Below, in pieces: positions 5,883-13,458 of a stretch of DNA of 14,319 nt. How positions within the stretch are numbered: position 1 is the stretch's first letter; every line of letters starts with the position of its first letter. The DNA is from DATMBL01 sp050735975 (GTDB lineage Bacteria; Desulfobacterota; Binatia; UBA9968): the NCBI GenBank assembly GCA_050735975.1, contig JBOHVS010000270.1:1-14319 (forward strand), given 5' to 3'. A program made the translations under genes and the position numbers. The notes under the pieces were generated by a model that was given only the letters and a program-made list of their open reading frames with translations, searched no databases and was not told the DNA's origin.

Positions 5883-7358
5883 CTATTTTCGGAAATAAGG
5901 CTGACGGCGCTTCGATGACGGCAGAATACCCATGGCCTCGCGGTATTTGGCGACCGTACGGCGCGCGATATCGATCGTGTCCTGGAATAAAAGAGCGGCA
6001 ATGTGCTGATCGCTAAACGGTTTTCTCGGGTCTTCCGCCGCAATGATGCCGCGAATTTTGTCCTTTACGCTCTCGCTGGCGACGTCCTCCCCGTTCCCGG
6101 CTCGGAGCCCGCTCTGGAAGAAAAATTTGAGATCAAAGAGACCCTGCGGGGTGTGAACGTATTTATTTGCGGTGGCGCGGCTTACCGTAGACTCATGCAT
6201 GTGGATGTCTTCCGCGACGTCTCTCAACACCATCGGTTTAAGATGACTGACTCCGTGATCGAGAAACGCTTGCTGGAACTTGAAGATGCTTTGCGTGACT
6301 CGATAGAGGGTTTGTTGCCGCTGCTGGATACTTTTGATGAGCCAAGTAGCGGCGCGAACTTTTTCCTGTAAGTATTGCCGCGCCTGTTCTTCCTCCGCGC
6401 CGTTCTGTCCCGCCATACGCCGATAAAGCGAGCTCACCCGCAGGCGCGGCACGCCGTCATCGTTTAGGTAAATGACGTATTCGTTGCCGATCTTTTCGAC
6501 GAATACGTCCGGCAATACCGTGCGGATTTCGTCCTGCTCGAAACCGCGGGACGGTTTCGGCTCCAGAGACGCGATCAGGTGCGCCGCGTCCGCGATTTCG
6601 TCCACCGTCGTGCCTAACTCGCGCGCCAGCTTCTCATACCGCTTGGATTCCAAGTGGCCCAGATAATCGGCGACGATGCGGGCCGCCAAACTGTCTTTTA
6701 GGCTCAGATTTTCCAGCTGCGCGAGCAGACATTCCCGCAGATCCCGGGCCGCCACGCCCACGGGATCGAAGAATTGAATCCGCTTGAGAACTGCCTCCCC
6801 ATTCTCATAACTGCATCCGGTAATCCTGCATACTTCTTCCAGGGGCAGCGCCAAATAGCCGTTTTCATCGAGATTGCCGATGATGTATAGACCGACCCCC
6901 TCTTCTTCAGGAGAGATTCTTGAGAGGCGGAGCTGCCAGATCAAATGGTCCTCGAGCGACGTCTTCTTGGTTAAGCTATTTTCCCAGGAAGGAGGCGCGT
7001 CCCCATCCTCCGACGTCGCCTCCGCGGTCAGCGAGCCGTGGATCGCGTTCGAGTGGGTGTCGAGATATTCCTGCCAATCCAACGTGCCGATCTTATCGAC
7101 TGCGGATAGTTCCCGGTTGATGATTGTTTCCCCGAGATTATCCGGAACTTCGGGCTGTGCTTCGGACTTGGGCTGTTCCGCAGTATCGGTTTCCTCCGCG
7201 GCTCCTTCCTCCAGGACAGGATTTTCCTGCAACTCCTTGGAAATCATCTCTTGCAATTCTACCCGGGAAAGTTGCAGCAGTTTGATTGCCTGCTGCAACT
7301 GAGGCGTCATCACCAGCTGCTGCGCGAGTTTTTGAACCTGTCGAATTTCAAGAGCCAT
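5883..7358 (-). CDS. rpoN: RNA polymerase sigma-54 factor
   Basis: The 491-aa protein has the full sigma54 layout. The glutamine- and leucine-rich Region I (about 1-50, QLVMTPQLQQAIKLLQLS) contacts activators. An acidic linker follows (about 50-125), then the core-binding domain (about 130-260), the DNA-binding domain with a helix-turn-helix near 376-399 (LRDVAEDIHMHESTVSRAT) and an intact RpoN box ARRTVAKYRE (465-474) that reads the -24 element. Sigma54 needs AAA+ activators, none of which is encoded here. The ATG is only 2 nt past the lptB stop, with AGAAGGA about 13 nt upstream. Location after lptB and before hpf-ptsN is the common proteobacterial order. I found no convincing -24/-12 (TGGCAC-N5-TTGC) promoter in the window. 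Confidence 0.98.
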   Translation of the reverse strand: MALEIRQVQKLAQQLVMTPQLQQAIKLLQLSRVELQEMISKELQENPVLEEGAAEETDTAEQPKSEAQPEVPDNLGETIINRELSAVDKIGTLDWQEYLDTHSNAIHGSLTAEATSEDGDAPPSWENSLTKKTSLEDHLIWQLRLSRISPEEEGVGLYIIGNLDENGYLALPLEEVCRITGCSYENGEAVLKRIQFFDPVGVAARDLRECLLAQLENLSLKDSLAARIVADYLGHLESKRYEKLARELGTTVDEIADAAHLIASLEPKPSRGFEQDEIRTVLPDVFVEKIGNEYVIYLNDDGVPRLRVSSLYRRMAGQNGAEEEQARQYLQEKVRAATWLIKSIQQRQQTLYRVTQSIFKFQQAFLDHGVSHLKPMVLRDVAEDIHMHESTVSRATANKYVHTPQGLFDLKFFFQSGLRAGNGEDVASESVKDKIRGIIAAEDPRKPFSDQHIAALLFQDTIDIARRTVAKYREAMGILPSSKRRQPYFRK

Positions 7359-7360
7359 AA

Positions 7361-8083
7361 CTAAAACTTAAATCCTTCTCCCAGATAGAATTGCCGCGCC
7401 TTCGCGCTTGCAGCGATTCTTTCCGGTGTTCCTTCCTCCAAAATAACTCCTTCATTTAGAATATAGGCCCGGTCGCAAATTCCAAGAGTCTCACGCACGT
7501 TGTGATCGGTGATGAGAATGCCAATGCCGCTCTTAGTCAATGTATGGATGATCTTCTGGATCTCCGCGACCGCAATCGGATCGACGCCGGTAAAGGGCTC
7601 GTCCAAGAGAACGAAGTAGGGAGAAAGAACCAACGCTCGGGCAATCTCGACTCTTCGTCTTTCGCCGCCGGAGAGTGTAAACGCCTTATTCCTGGCAAGA
7701 TGTGAAATTCCGAGCATCTTCATAAGGGCCTGAGATCGTTCCTCTTGCTCGTCCGGACTGAGGTCGAGTGTCTGAAGGATCGCGAGCAGATTCTCCTCTA
7801 CTGTCAACCGCCGGAAGACAGAAGATTCTTGGGGCAGATAGCTGATCCCGGCACGCGCTCGTTGATAGATCGGCTCGGTTGTTAGATCTTCGTCGTTCAG
7901 AAGCACTTTTCCCTCGTCCGGTTGAACCAACCCCACGATCATGTGGAACGTCGTGGTCTTTCCCGCCCCATTGGGGCCCAACAAGCCCACAACTTCTCCG
8001 TCTCTGATTTCAAGATTGACTCCATTGACAACGCGACGACCATTGTAGGCCTTTGCCACCGCCTCCGCTTTGAGGGCACTCAT
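7361..8083 (-). CDS. lptB: LPS export ABC transporter ATP-binding protein LptB
   Basis: LptB is the cytoplasmic ATPase that, with LptFG in the inner membrane, extracts LPS and pushes it along the LptC-LptA bridge. The 240-aa sequence shows Walker A GPNGAGKT (36-43), Q-loop Gln85 (YLPQESSVFRRLTVEEN), ABC signature LSGGERRRVEIARAL (137-151), Walker B FVLLDEPF (157-164) and switch His194. The end YLGEGFKF is characteristic of LptB and separates it from branched-chain amino acid transporters. Its ATG overlaps the lptA stop (ATGA), so translation is coupled. The membrane partners LptF and LptG are not in the window, as usual. Confidence 0.97.
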   Translation of the reverse strand: MSALKAEAVAKAYNGRRVVNGVNLEIRDGEVVGLLGPNGAGKTTTFHMIVGLVQPDEGKVLLNDEDLTTEPIYQRARAGISYLPQESSVFRRLTVEENLLAILQTLDLSPDEQEERSQALMKMLGISHLARNKAFTLSGGERRRVEIARALVLSPYFVLLDEPFTGVDPIAVAEIQKIIHTLTKSGIGILITDHNVRETLGICDRAYILNEGVILEEGTPERIAASAKARQFYLGEGFKF

Positions 8084-8649
8084 TTCTCGTTGCTCGAAGC
8101 CGATTCTCCCTTTTCCTGCTTCTGTAGGTCTTCGGGGAAAATAGTCGCTCGGACTCTGATTTGGTCCTTCCCTTCCGCCACGGCTCGATCTTGTTCGATG
8201 TAATAAATGATTCTCGTACCGCTAATCTGGCTGTTGCCTTGCCGCATGACCGGGTCTCCGGTCAAGGTAACAGTCTTCGCCTTGTCATCAAAAACGGCTT
8301 TCTCCCCCGTCGCGACCCGATTGCCCTGTGTCGCCTGGACCTTCCCCTCGGCTACGATTTGTTTCATCTGCTTCATTTCGGGATCATAATAGGCGGTCAG
8401 GGTGTTGCTTCTCATTGTCATCTCCGCCTGAACCGTAACGACTCGCCCCTTGTACGTGATCGTGTTCTTCTTCTGATCGACTTCCATCCAGTCGGCGGTA
8501 ATGTAAATGGGATCTTTCTTATTAAACTCAAAACCTTGCGTTCCGCTTTTTTTCTTAGGTTCGTCCTTCGCTGCTGCGCTCAACGAAGCATCAACGCTGA
8601 AAACAAGCAGCAATATAAGCGTCAGGCTGTTCGCTATTGCAGGTCGCAT
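8080..8649 (-). CDS. lptA: LPS transport periplasmic protein LptA (OstA-like)
   Basis: LptA forms the beta-jellyroll bridge that carries LPS across the periplasm from LptC to LptD. This protein has a signal peptide (MRPAIAN followed by the hydrophobic LTLILLLVFSV, probable cleavage near the AxA/AAA region at about 21-28) and then an OstA repeat domain with alternating strand patterns (PIYITADWMEVDQ, TITYKGRVVTVQAE, GKVQATQGNRVATGEKAVFD). I chose the ATG at 8649, which follows GGCGG by 5 nt. A TTG at 8661, directly after the lptC stop, would add four residues (MAVA) and cannot be excluded. The overlap with lptB couples the two. The C-terminal tail is charged and probably disordered. Confidence 0.92.
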   Translation of the reverse strand: MRPAIANSLTLILLLVFSVDASLSAAAKDEPKKKSGTQGFEFNKKDPIYITADWMEVDQKKNTITYKGRVVTVQAEMTMRSNTLTAYYDPEMKQMKQIVAEGKVQATQGNRVATGEKAVFDDKAKTVTLTGDPVMRQGNSQISGTRIIYYIEQDRAVAEGKDQIRVRATIFPEDLQKQEKGESASSNEK

Positions 8650-8661
8650 CGCCACCGCCAA

Positions 8662-9276
8662 TTAGCTACTCGCCGGTCGGTTTTTCCTTTTAGCCAGCCT
8701 GTCGGGCTCCAGCTTGGTCTTGACATTGCGTTCCAAGCGGACCGTTTGATCTTCCAGCTCCACCTCCATACGTGCCCCCTCGAGCTCAAACCCGTCGCCG
8801 ACCATGATTACTTTTCCGGGAAAGACGATCTGCTCTTTGGCCGGAAAATAGAGGGCCTCCTCCGAAGTCAATACGAAGTCCTGGTAATTAACTCGCACGT
8901 TCCCTTTAAGCTGCAGCTGCTCCAGCTCTTTGTCCGATAAGAAAAGACGGGCCTCGTCGCCGAGAGTTTCAGCGATTTGCCCTTTCTTGTCATAATAGTA
9001 AAATCGCGGCTTCTTGATAACCGCTTCCTTCTGTTCCTTCGAATAATGCGCTTCATCGCCGAATAGCTCCCAAATCTTTCGCCCGTTCTCCACCTTAGCA
9101 CGGTGAAAGTCCTTGATTCTTAAAGCGGATTCAGGAAGATAGTCCAAAGCCGCGAGGGGATTTCGCCTAATCTCTCGAGCCGTGTTCATGACTACGGTAT
9201 CGACTATTTTATAAGTCACGGCTCCTAAGGAGAAGAAGATCCCCAGAAGCAATATAAGACGTCTACTCTTGCGCAT
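8662..9276 (-). CDS. lptC: LPS export system protein LptC
   Basis: LptC is anchored in the inner membrane and passes LPS from LptB2FG to LptA. The chosen start gives 204 aa with the standard layout: a short basic N-terminus (MRKSRR), one membrane helix (about 7-25, LILLLGIFFSLGAVTYKIV) and a periplasmic beta-jellyroll with DUF1239-like strands (KIWELFGDEAHYSKEQ, VIKKPRFYYYD, LEGARMEVELEDQTVRLERNV). An upstream in-frame TTG at 9300 would add eight residues, but it lies inside or before the likely transcription start of the promoter at 9299-9327, which favours the ATG at 9276. Neither start has a strong ribosome binding site. It is followed directly by lptA. Confidence 0.92.
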   Translation of the reverse strand: MRKSRRLILLLGIFFSLGAVTYKIVDTVVMNTAREIRRNPLAALDYLPESALRIKDFHRAKVENGRKIWELFGDEAHYSKEQKEAVIKKPRFYYYDKKGQIAETLGDEARLFLSDKELEQLQLKGNVRVNYQDFVLTSEEALYFPAKEQIVFPGKVIMVGDGFELEGARMEVELEDQTVRLERNVKTKLEPDRLAKRKNRPASS

Positions 9277-9298
9277 TTTAACAGTTGAGATCAGATTC

Positions 9299-9327
9299 AA
9301 AATACCATTCTTTGGAAATGCTGTAAA
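9299..9327 (-). promoter_or_regulatory. Candidate sigma70 promoter for lptC-lptA-lptB-rpoN and downstream genes
   Basis: On the minus strand TTTACA (9327-9322; five of six consensus positions) and TATTTT (9304-9299; four of six) are 17 nt apart, the ideal spacing. It lies in the 60-86-nt gap after kdsC, the only sizeable gap within kdsA-HPr. The transcript would begin near 9292, about 15 nt before the lptC ATG. It would give the LPS-transport and sigma54/PTS genes expression independent of the KDO genes. Confidence 0.5.
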
Positions 9328-9362
9328 GCAATAGGCACGAAATTTGCTTTTCCGCGCCTATA

Positions 9363-9902
9363 TTACGATAGACGGTAACTTTTAGTAAGTTTTACCCATT
9401 GCCCTTGGGCTTCCAGTAGCAGCTCGGAAACCTCTCTGACCGCGCCCCTCCCTCCTGCTTGTCGAGTAACGTAGTCAACCTTACCTCGTAGCCCGGGCCA
9501 ACAATCCTTGACGGCCACGGCGAGACCGCTTTGCCGTAGGATAGGCAGATCGACAAGGTCATCCCCGACATAAGCAATCTGCTCATCCTTGAGTCCGGTT
9601 TTCTTTTTGATCTCTTGATAGGCCTGTCCCTTGTTCTGAATCCCCTGATAGACAAGTCGCACCCCCAGCTCCTTCGCACGGAGATGCACAACGTTGGATG
9701 AGCGACCCGTTATGAAGCCAACCTCGATACCACAATGCCGTAGCAGTGTTATTCCCTGCCCGTCACGGACGTGAAAGCGTTTGCTCTCGACGCCTTGGTC
9801 GTCGATGATGATTGCCCCATCGGTCAGCACCCCATCGACATCGAGGAGGACGAGTCTGATTTTCTTAGCTTTTTTTCGAACAGCGGCAGGAATGCGCTTC
9901 AC
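9363..9902 (-). CDS. kdsC: 3-deoxy-D-manno-octulosonate 8-phosphate phosphatase (KdsC)
   Basis: KdsC removes phosphate from KDO-8-phosphate, the third step towards CMP-KDO. The 179-aa HAD-family protein carries motif I LDVDGVLTDG (20-29; nucleophile Asp21 and acid Asp23), motif II FITGRSS (63-69), Lys91 (motif III) in GIQNKGQAY, and motif IV GDDLVDLP (113-120). It lacks a cap domain insertion, as expected for this tetrameric C0-type HAD family. The start is GTG (9902-9900), 8 nt after the kdsD stop with little ribosome-binding signal, so translation is probably coupled. Some KdsC relatives act on other sugar phosphates, but the placement between kdsD and lptC makes this assignment firm. Confidence 0.96.
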   Translation of the reverse strand: MKRIPAAVRKKAKKIRLVLLDVDGVLTDGAIIIDDQGVESKRFHVRDGQGITLLRHCGIEVGFITGRSSNVVHLRAKELGVRLVYQGIQNKGQAYQEIKKKTGLKDEQIAYVGDDLVDLPILRQSGLAVAVKDCWPGLRGKVDYVTRQAGGRGAVREVSELLLEAQGQWVKLTKSYRLS

Positions 9903-9910
9903 TGGCGAGT

Positions 9911-10900
9911 TTACACCAGCCCGGCTTTGAGAAGATCATGGATATGCACGATCCCGACCGGAATCGCGGCACCGGGTTTTTCGACGACGAAGAGCGAGGT
10001 AATCGGGCGTGGTACATTCGCTTCCATGGTGGATAGGGCATGCGAGGCGAGAGCCTCTTTCTCAATCGAGCGGGGCTGACAATTCATAACCTCGTCCGCT
10101 CTGAGTTTAAGAAAACCGTCACCGTGCGTTTGAATTCCCCGGCGCAGGTCGCCATCCGTTACCACCCCGACAAGTTTTCCCTCGTCATCCGTAACTCCAG
10201 TGACTCCCAGTCGCTTGGAAGAAATCACAAAGATCGCTTCATTCATGGGAGTCTCTTTACGAACAAGCGGTAGATCGGAGCCCCGATGCATTAAGTCCTC
10301 GACCCGCAGTAGAAGCTTGCGGCCAAGGGTTCCTCCGGGGTGACGGAGGGCAAAATCCTCCGCTTGGAATCCCTTCTTCTCGAGCAGGACCAGCGCAAGG
10401 GCGTCCCCCATCACGAGCGCTGCAGTCGTGCTGGTGGTGGGCGCAAGCCCTAGTGGACAGGCCTCCTCCTTTACGGCGACGTTGACGACCACATCCCCCG
10501 CCCGCGACAGAGCTGAATCTGGATTACCCGTCAATACGATTAACTTCATACCAAACCGCTTAATGATGGGCAGGAGCTTCAGGACTTCTTCTGTCTCACC
10601 GCTGTTCGAAACCGCCAGTACGATATCATCCTTCATGATCATGCCGAGATCGCCATGCGCTCCGTCCCCCGCATGAAGAAAGAATGACGGCGTGCCGGTG
10701 CTGGAGAAGGTAGCCGCGATTTTACGGCAAATTATTCCGGACTTGCCAAGCCCGGTCACGACAACCTTACCCCGACATTCGTGCAGCAGCTGTACGGCTT
10801 TCACGAAGTTCTCGTCCAAATGGTCCGTGAGCGCAAGAATCCCGTTGGCCTCGATTTTTAGAACTTCCCTCGCCCGCTTCAAAATCTCGGATGGGTTCAT
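9911..10900 (-). CDS. kdsD: D-arabinose 5-phosphate isomerase (KpsF/GutQ family)
   Basis: KdsD converts ribulose 5-phosphate to arabinose 5-phosphate, the first committed step of KDO synthesis. The 329-aa protein is full length: a sugar-isomerase (SIS) domain at about 30-185 with TGLGKSG (49-55), HAGDGAHGDLGM (76-87), SNSGETEE (98-105), GLAPTTSTTA (151-160) and the catalytic-region HPGGTLGRKL (187-196), followed by two CBS domains (about 203-262 and 268-327). It overlaps the kdsA stop by one base (TGATG). KpsF and GutQ paralogues share this reaction; the position in the kdsA-kdsC cluster makes this the LPS enzyme. Confidence 0.97.
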   Translation of the reverse strand: MNPSEILKRAREVLKIEANGILALTDHLDENFVKAVQLLHECRGKVVVTGLGKSGIICRKIAATFSSTGTPSFFLHAGDGAHGDLGMIMKDDIVLAVSNSGETEEVLKLLPIIKRFGMKLIVLTGNPDSALSRAGDVVVNVAVKEEACPLGLAPTTSTTAALVMGDALALVLLEKKGFQAEDFALRHPGGTLGRKLLLRVEDLMHRGSDLPLVRKETPMNEAIFVISSKRLGVTGVTDDEGKLVGVVTDGDLRRGIQTHGDGFLKLRADEVMNCQPRSIEKEALASHALSTMEANVPRPITSLFVVEKPGAAIPVGIVHIHDLLKAGLV

Positions 10901-11733
10901 CAGGTTGAGGCTTTCTTTATCAGTCCGTCAATCTCTTTGATGGTTCGGAGCAGTTCCTCGAACTCGGCCAGAGGGAGTGAGTTTGGCCCATCGCTTAGCG
11001 CGTGATCCGGGTCTTCGTGGACTTCCATGAATAAGGCGTCGATCCCCACAGCCACGCCCGCCTGTGCCAGGGGTCCAATATATTTTCGTTCGCCTCCGGA
11101 TGCCTTACCAAGACCGCCGGGCAGCTGGAGACTGTGAGTGGCATCGAAAACCACCGGATAACCCAGTTCGCGCATGACCACGAGAGAACGCATATCGGAG
11201 ACGAGATTATTATAGCCGAAAGAGACGCCGCGCTCGGTCAACAAAACCTGCTCGTTGCCGGCTGAGACGATCTTTTGAACGACGTTGCCGATATCCCAGG
11301 GCGCGAGGAACTGCCCCTTTTTTACATTAACGACTTTGCCCGAGCGAGCAACAGCAATCACAAAATCCGTCTGGCGACAGAGAAACGCCGGGATCTGCAA
11401 GACATCTGCGACTTCTTTGACGCTGGCGACTTGCTCTTTCTCGTGCACATCGGTCAGAATCGGCACGCCGACCTTTCGTTTGACCTCGGCAAGGATCTCA
11501 AGCCCTTGGTCTAATCCCGGTCCACGGAAGGAATCGAGCGATGAGCGATTGGCCTTGTCGAAGGAGGATTTGAAGATAAAAGGGACTCCCACGCGGTCGG
11601 CGGCCTGCTTGAGCAAGGCAGCGTGCCTCAGGGCCGAGTCTTTGCTTTCGATGACGCACGGCCCGGCAATCACGCCAACAGGAGATCCGGCGCCGATCTC
11701 AATAGTTCCTACTTTGACGTTCTTGGTAGCCAT
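10900..11733 (-). CDS. kdsA: KDO-8-phosphate synthase (KdsA), metal-dependent type
   Basis: KdsA condenses phosphoenolpyruvate with arabinose 5-phosphate to make KDO-8-phosphate. The 277-aa TIM-barrel protein has the family motifs KSSFDKANRSS (55-65), RGPGLDQG (70-77), TDVHE (94-98), CRQTDF (119-124) and GQFLAPWD (140-147). The residue that defines the class is Cys26 in IAGPCVIES; with His200 (DATHSLQLPGG), Glu237 (FMEVHEDP) and Asp248 (ALSDGPNS) it forms the four-ligand metal site described for the Aquifex enzyme, whereas E. coli KdsA has Asn at the Cys position. It starts 30 nt after pyrG with no clear ribosome binding site and ends overlapping kdsD by one base. Confidence 0.97.
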   Translation of the reverse strand: MATKNVKVGTIEIGAGSPVGVIAGPCVIESKDSALRHAALLKQAADRVGVPFIFKSSFDKANRSSLDSFRGPGLDQGLEILAEVKRKVGVPILTDVHEKEQVASVKEVADVLQIPAFLCRQTDFVIAVARSGKVVNVKKGQFLAPWDIGNVVQKIVSAGNEQVLLTERGVSFGYNNLVSDMRSLVVMRELGYPVVFDATHSLQLPGGLGKASGGERKYIGPLAQAGVAVGIDALFMEVHEDPDHALSDGPNSLPLAEFEELLRTIKEIDGLIKKAST

Positions 11734-11763
11734 CGCGTTGCGAAAGCGTCAATAAGGAAAGGA

Positions 11764-13410
11764 TCAGGTACGCGCGAGTTTGATCCGGGGGATTTCACTG
11801 ACAATCTGCCGTTTTTGCAAAGCTGCTCTTATGAATCCTTTGAAGAGCGGATGGGCATCCATCGGACGAGATTTGAACTCGGGGTGGAATTGACAGCCCA
11901 GGAACCAAGGGTGATCTTTCAATTCGACGATCTCGACCAGTTGACCATCCGGCGACATGCCGCTCAAGATCATTCCCTTGCTTCTCAGCGGCTCGTTGTA
12001 CCTGTTGTTAAATTCGTAGCGATGCCGGTGGCGCTCAGAGATTCGCTTTCGTCCGTATAGCTTTAAGGCGAGACTCTCCTCTTGCAGCGCACAGGGATAC
12101 GCGCCCAGCCGCATCGTCCCGCCTTTGCTGTCCAGGCTCTTCTGCGCCTCCATCAAGTTAATAACCGGGTGAGGACTCCGTGGATCGAATTCGCTCGAAT
12201 TGGCTCCAGTCAGGCCGCAGACGTTGCGCGCAAACTCCACCACAGCCATCTGCAGCCCGAGACAAATGCCAAAGAACGGGATCTGGTTCTCGCGCGCATA
12301 GCGGATTGCCTCGATCTTGCCTTCGCTGCCGCGGTCCCCGAAGCCTCCCGGAACGAGAATGCCGTCAGCCTGACTAAGAAGTTCATCGGCTCCGACTTCT
12401 TCGATTTTTTCCGCTTCGATACAATCCAACTCGACCTTCGCCTCGTTGGCGATGCCGCCGTGGACCAGCGCCTCGAACAAGCTTTTGTAAGATTCCTTGA
12501 GGCTCATGTACTTGCCGACCACGGCGATCCGAACCGATGATTTCGGATTCGTCAGCACCTGAACGATTTTTCGCCACTTCTGGAGATTCGGAGCGCCGGT
12601 CCACATATGCAGCTTTTCGACGATCTGCGCGTCGAGCCCTTCGTCATGGAACACCAGCGGCACCTCATAAATCCACTCGACGTCTTTGGCCGTAATAACC
12701 GATTCTTCTTTGACGTTGCAGAAGTGGGCTATCTTGGCCTTGATTTTCCGGTCGAGAAAGCGATCCGTCCGGCATAAAAGAATATCGGGCTGGATTCCCA
12801 ATCCAGTGAGCTCCTTGACGCTATGCTGGGTCGGCTTGGTCTTGAGCTCGCCTCCGCCGGTGATGTAGGGCACGAGCGTAAGATGAACATAGAGCACGTT
12901 CTCCCTGCCCCAGTCCCAGGCAAACTGCCGGATCGCTTCGAGAAACGGCAATCCTTCAATGTCGCCGACGGTTCCTCCAACCTCGCCAATAGCAATATCG
13001 TACCCTTCGGCCGCGGCGGTGATGCGCCGTTTAATTTCGTCCGTGATATGCGGGATGACTTGCACCGTTCCGCCCAGATAGTCTCCCCGGCGCTCCATGG
13101 CGATGACTGTTTCGTAAATCTGGCCCGTGGTGCAGTTGTTCTTTCGACCCATAGAGGTCGAGACGTAACGTTCATAATGCCCTAGGTCCAAATCCGTCTC
13201 AGCGCCATCATCGGTCACATAGACTTCGCCATGCTGGAACGGGCTCATGGTGCCGGGATCCACGTTGATGTAAGGGTCCATCTTGAGCAGGGTCACCTTC
13301 AATCCCCGGCTCTCCATCAACGCCCCGATAGCCGCTGAGGCCAAACCCTTTCCCAACGACGACACCACGCCACCGGTCACGAAGATAAATTTAGTCTTGA
13401 CGCCCGCCAT
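11764..13410 (-). CDS. pyrG: CTP synthase (glutamine hydrolysing)
   Basis: PyrG aminates UTP to CTP using ATP and glutamine. The 548-aa protein has an N-terminal synthase domain with the P-loop-like VTGGVVSSLGKGL (11-23), MDPYINVDPGTMSPFQHGEV (44-63) and GGTVGDIEG (145-153), and a C-terminal class I glutaminase domain with Cys383 in FGICLGLQMAV, His509 and Glu511 in QFHPEFKSRP. Length and motifs are complete. CTP is the co-substrate of KdsB, encoded just upstream, so placing pyrG between kdsB and kdsA links nucleotide supply to CMP-KDO synthesis. The ATG is preceded by a modest AAAGGGA site. The 45-nt leader carries a perfect 9-bp hairpin; no C-tract of the type that controls Bacillus pyrG is present. 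Confidence 0.98.
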   Translation of the reverse strand: MAGVKTKFIFVTGGVVSSLGKGLASAAIGALMESRGLKVTLLKMDPYINVDPGTMSPFQHGEVYVTDDGAETDLDLGHYERYVSTSMGRKNNCTTGQIYETVIAMERRGDYLGGTVQVIPHITDEIKRRITAAAEGYDIAIGEVGGTVGDIEGLPFLEAIRQFAWDWGRENVLYVHLTLVPYITGGGELKTKPTQHSVKELTGLGIQPDILLCRTDRFLDRKIKAKIAHFCNVKEESVITAKDVEWIYEVPLVFHDEGLDAQIVEKLHMWTGAPNLQKWRKIVQVLTNPKSSVRIAVVGKYMSLKESYKSLFEALVHGGIANEAKVELDCIEAEKIEEVGADELLSQADGILVPGGFGDRGSEGKIEAIRYARENQIPFFGICLGLQMAVVEFARNVCGLTGANSSEFDPRSPHPVINLMEAQKSLDSKGGTMRLGAYPCALQEESLALKLYGRKRISERHRHRYEFNNRYNEPLRSKGMILSGMSPDGQLVEIVELKDHPWFLGCQFHPEFKSRPMDAHPLFKGFIRAALQKRQIVSEIPRIKLART

Positions 13411-13430
13411 GTTTCCCTTTCAGTGAGTTG

Positions 13431-13458
13431 TGAGCTTTGAGTCGGCCCGCAAAGCTCA
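13431..13458 (-). promoter_or_regulatory. Perfect hairpin in the kdsB-pyrG junction
   Basis: TGAGCTTTG (13431-13439) and CAAAGCTCA (13450-13458) form a perfect 9-bp stem with a 10-nt GC-rich loop. On the transcript the 5' arm begins at the kdsB stop codon TGA, and the hairpin ends about 20 nt before the pyrG ATG. No T-run follows, so it is not a typical terminator. It may stabilise an mRNA end or damp read-through or translation of pyrG. The pairing is seen; the role is inferred. Confidence 0.45.

Noticed and set aside
8161..8940. Plus-strand open frame of 259 codons antisense to lptA and lptC
   Set aside because: It crosses the lptA-lptC junction opposite two well-supported genes and shows no motif or sensible start context.
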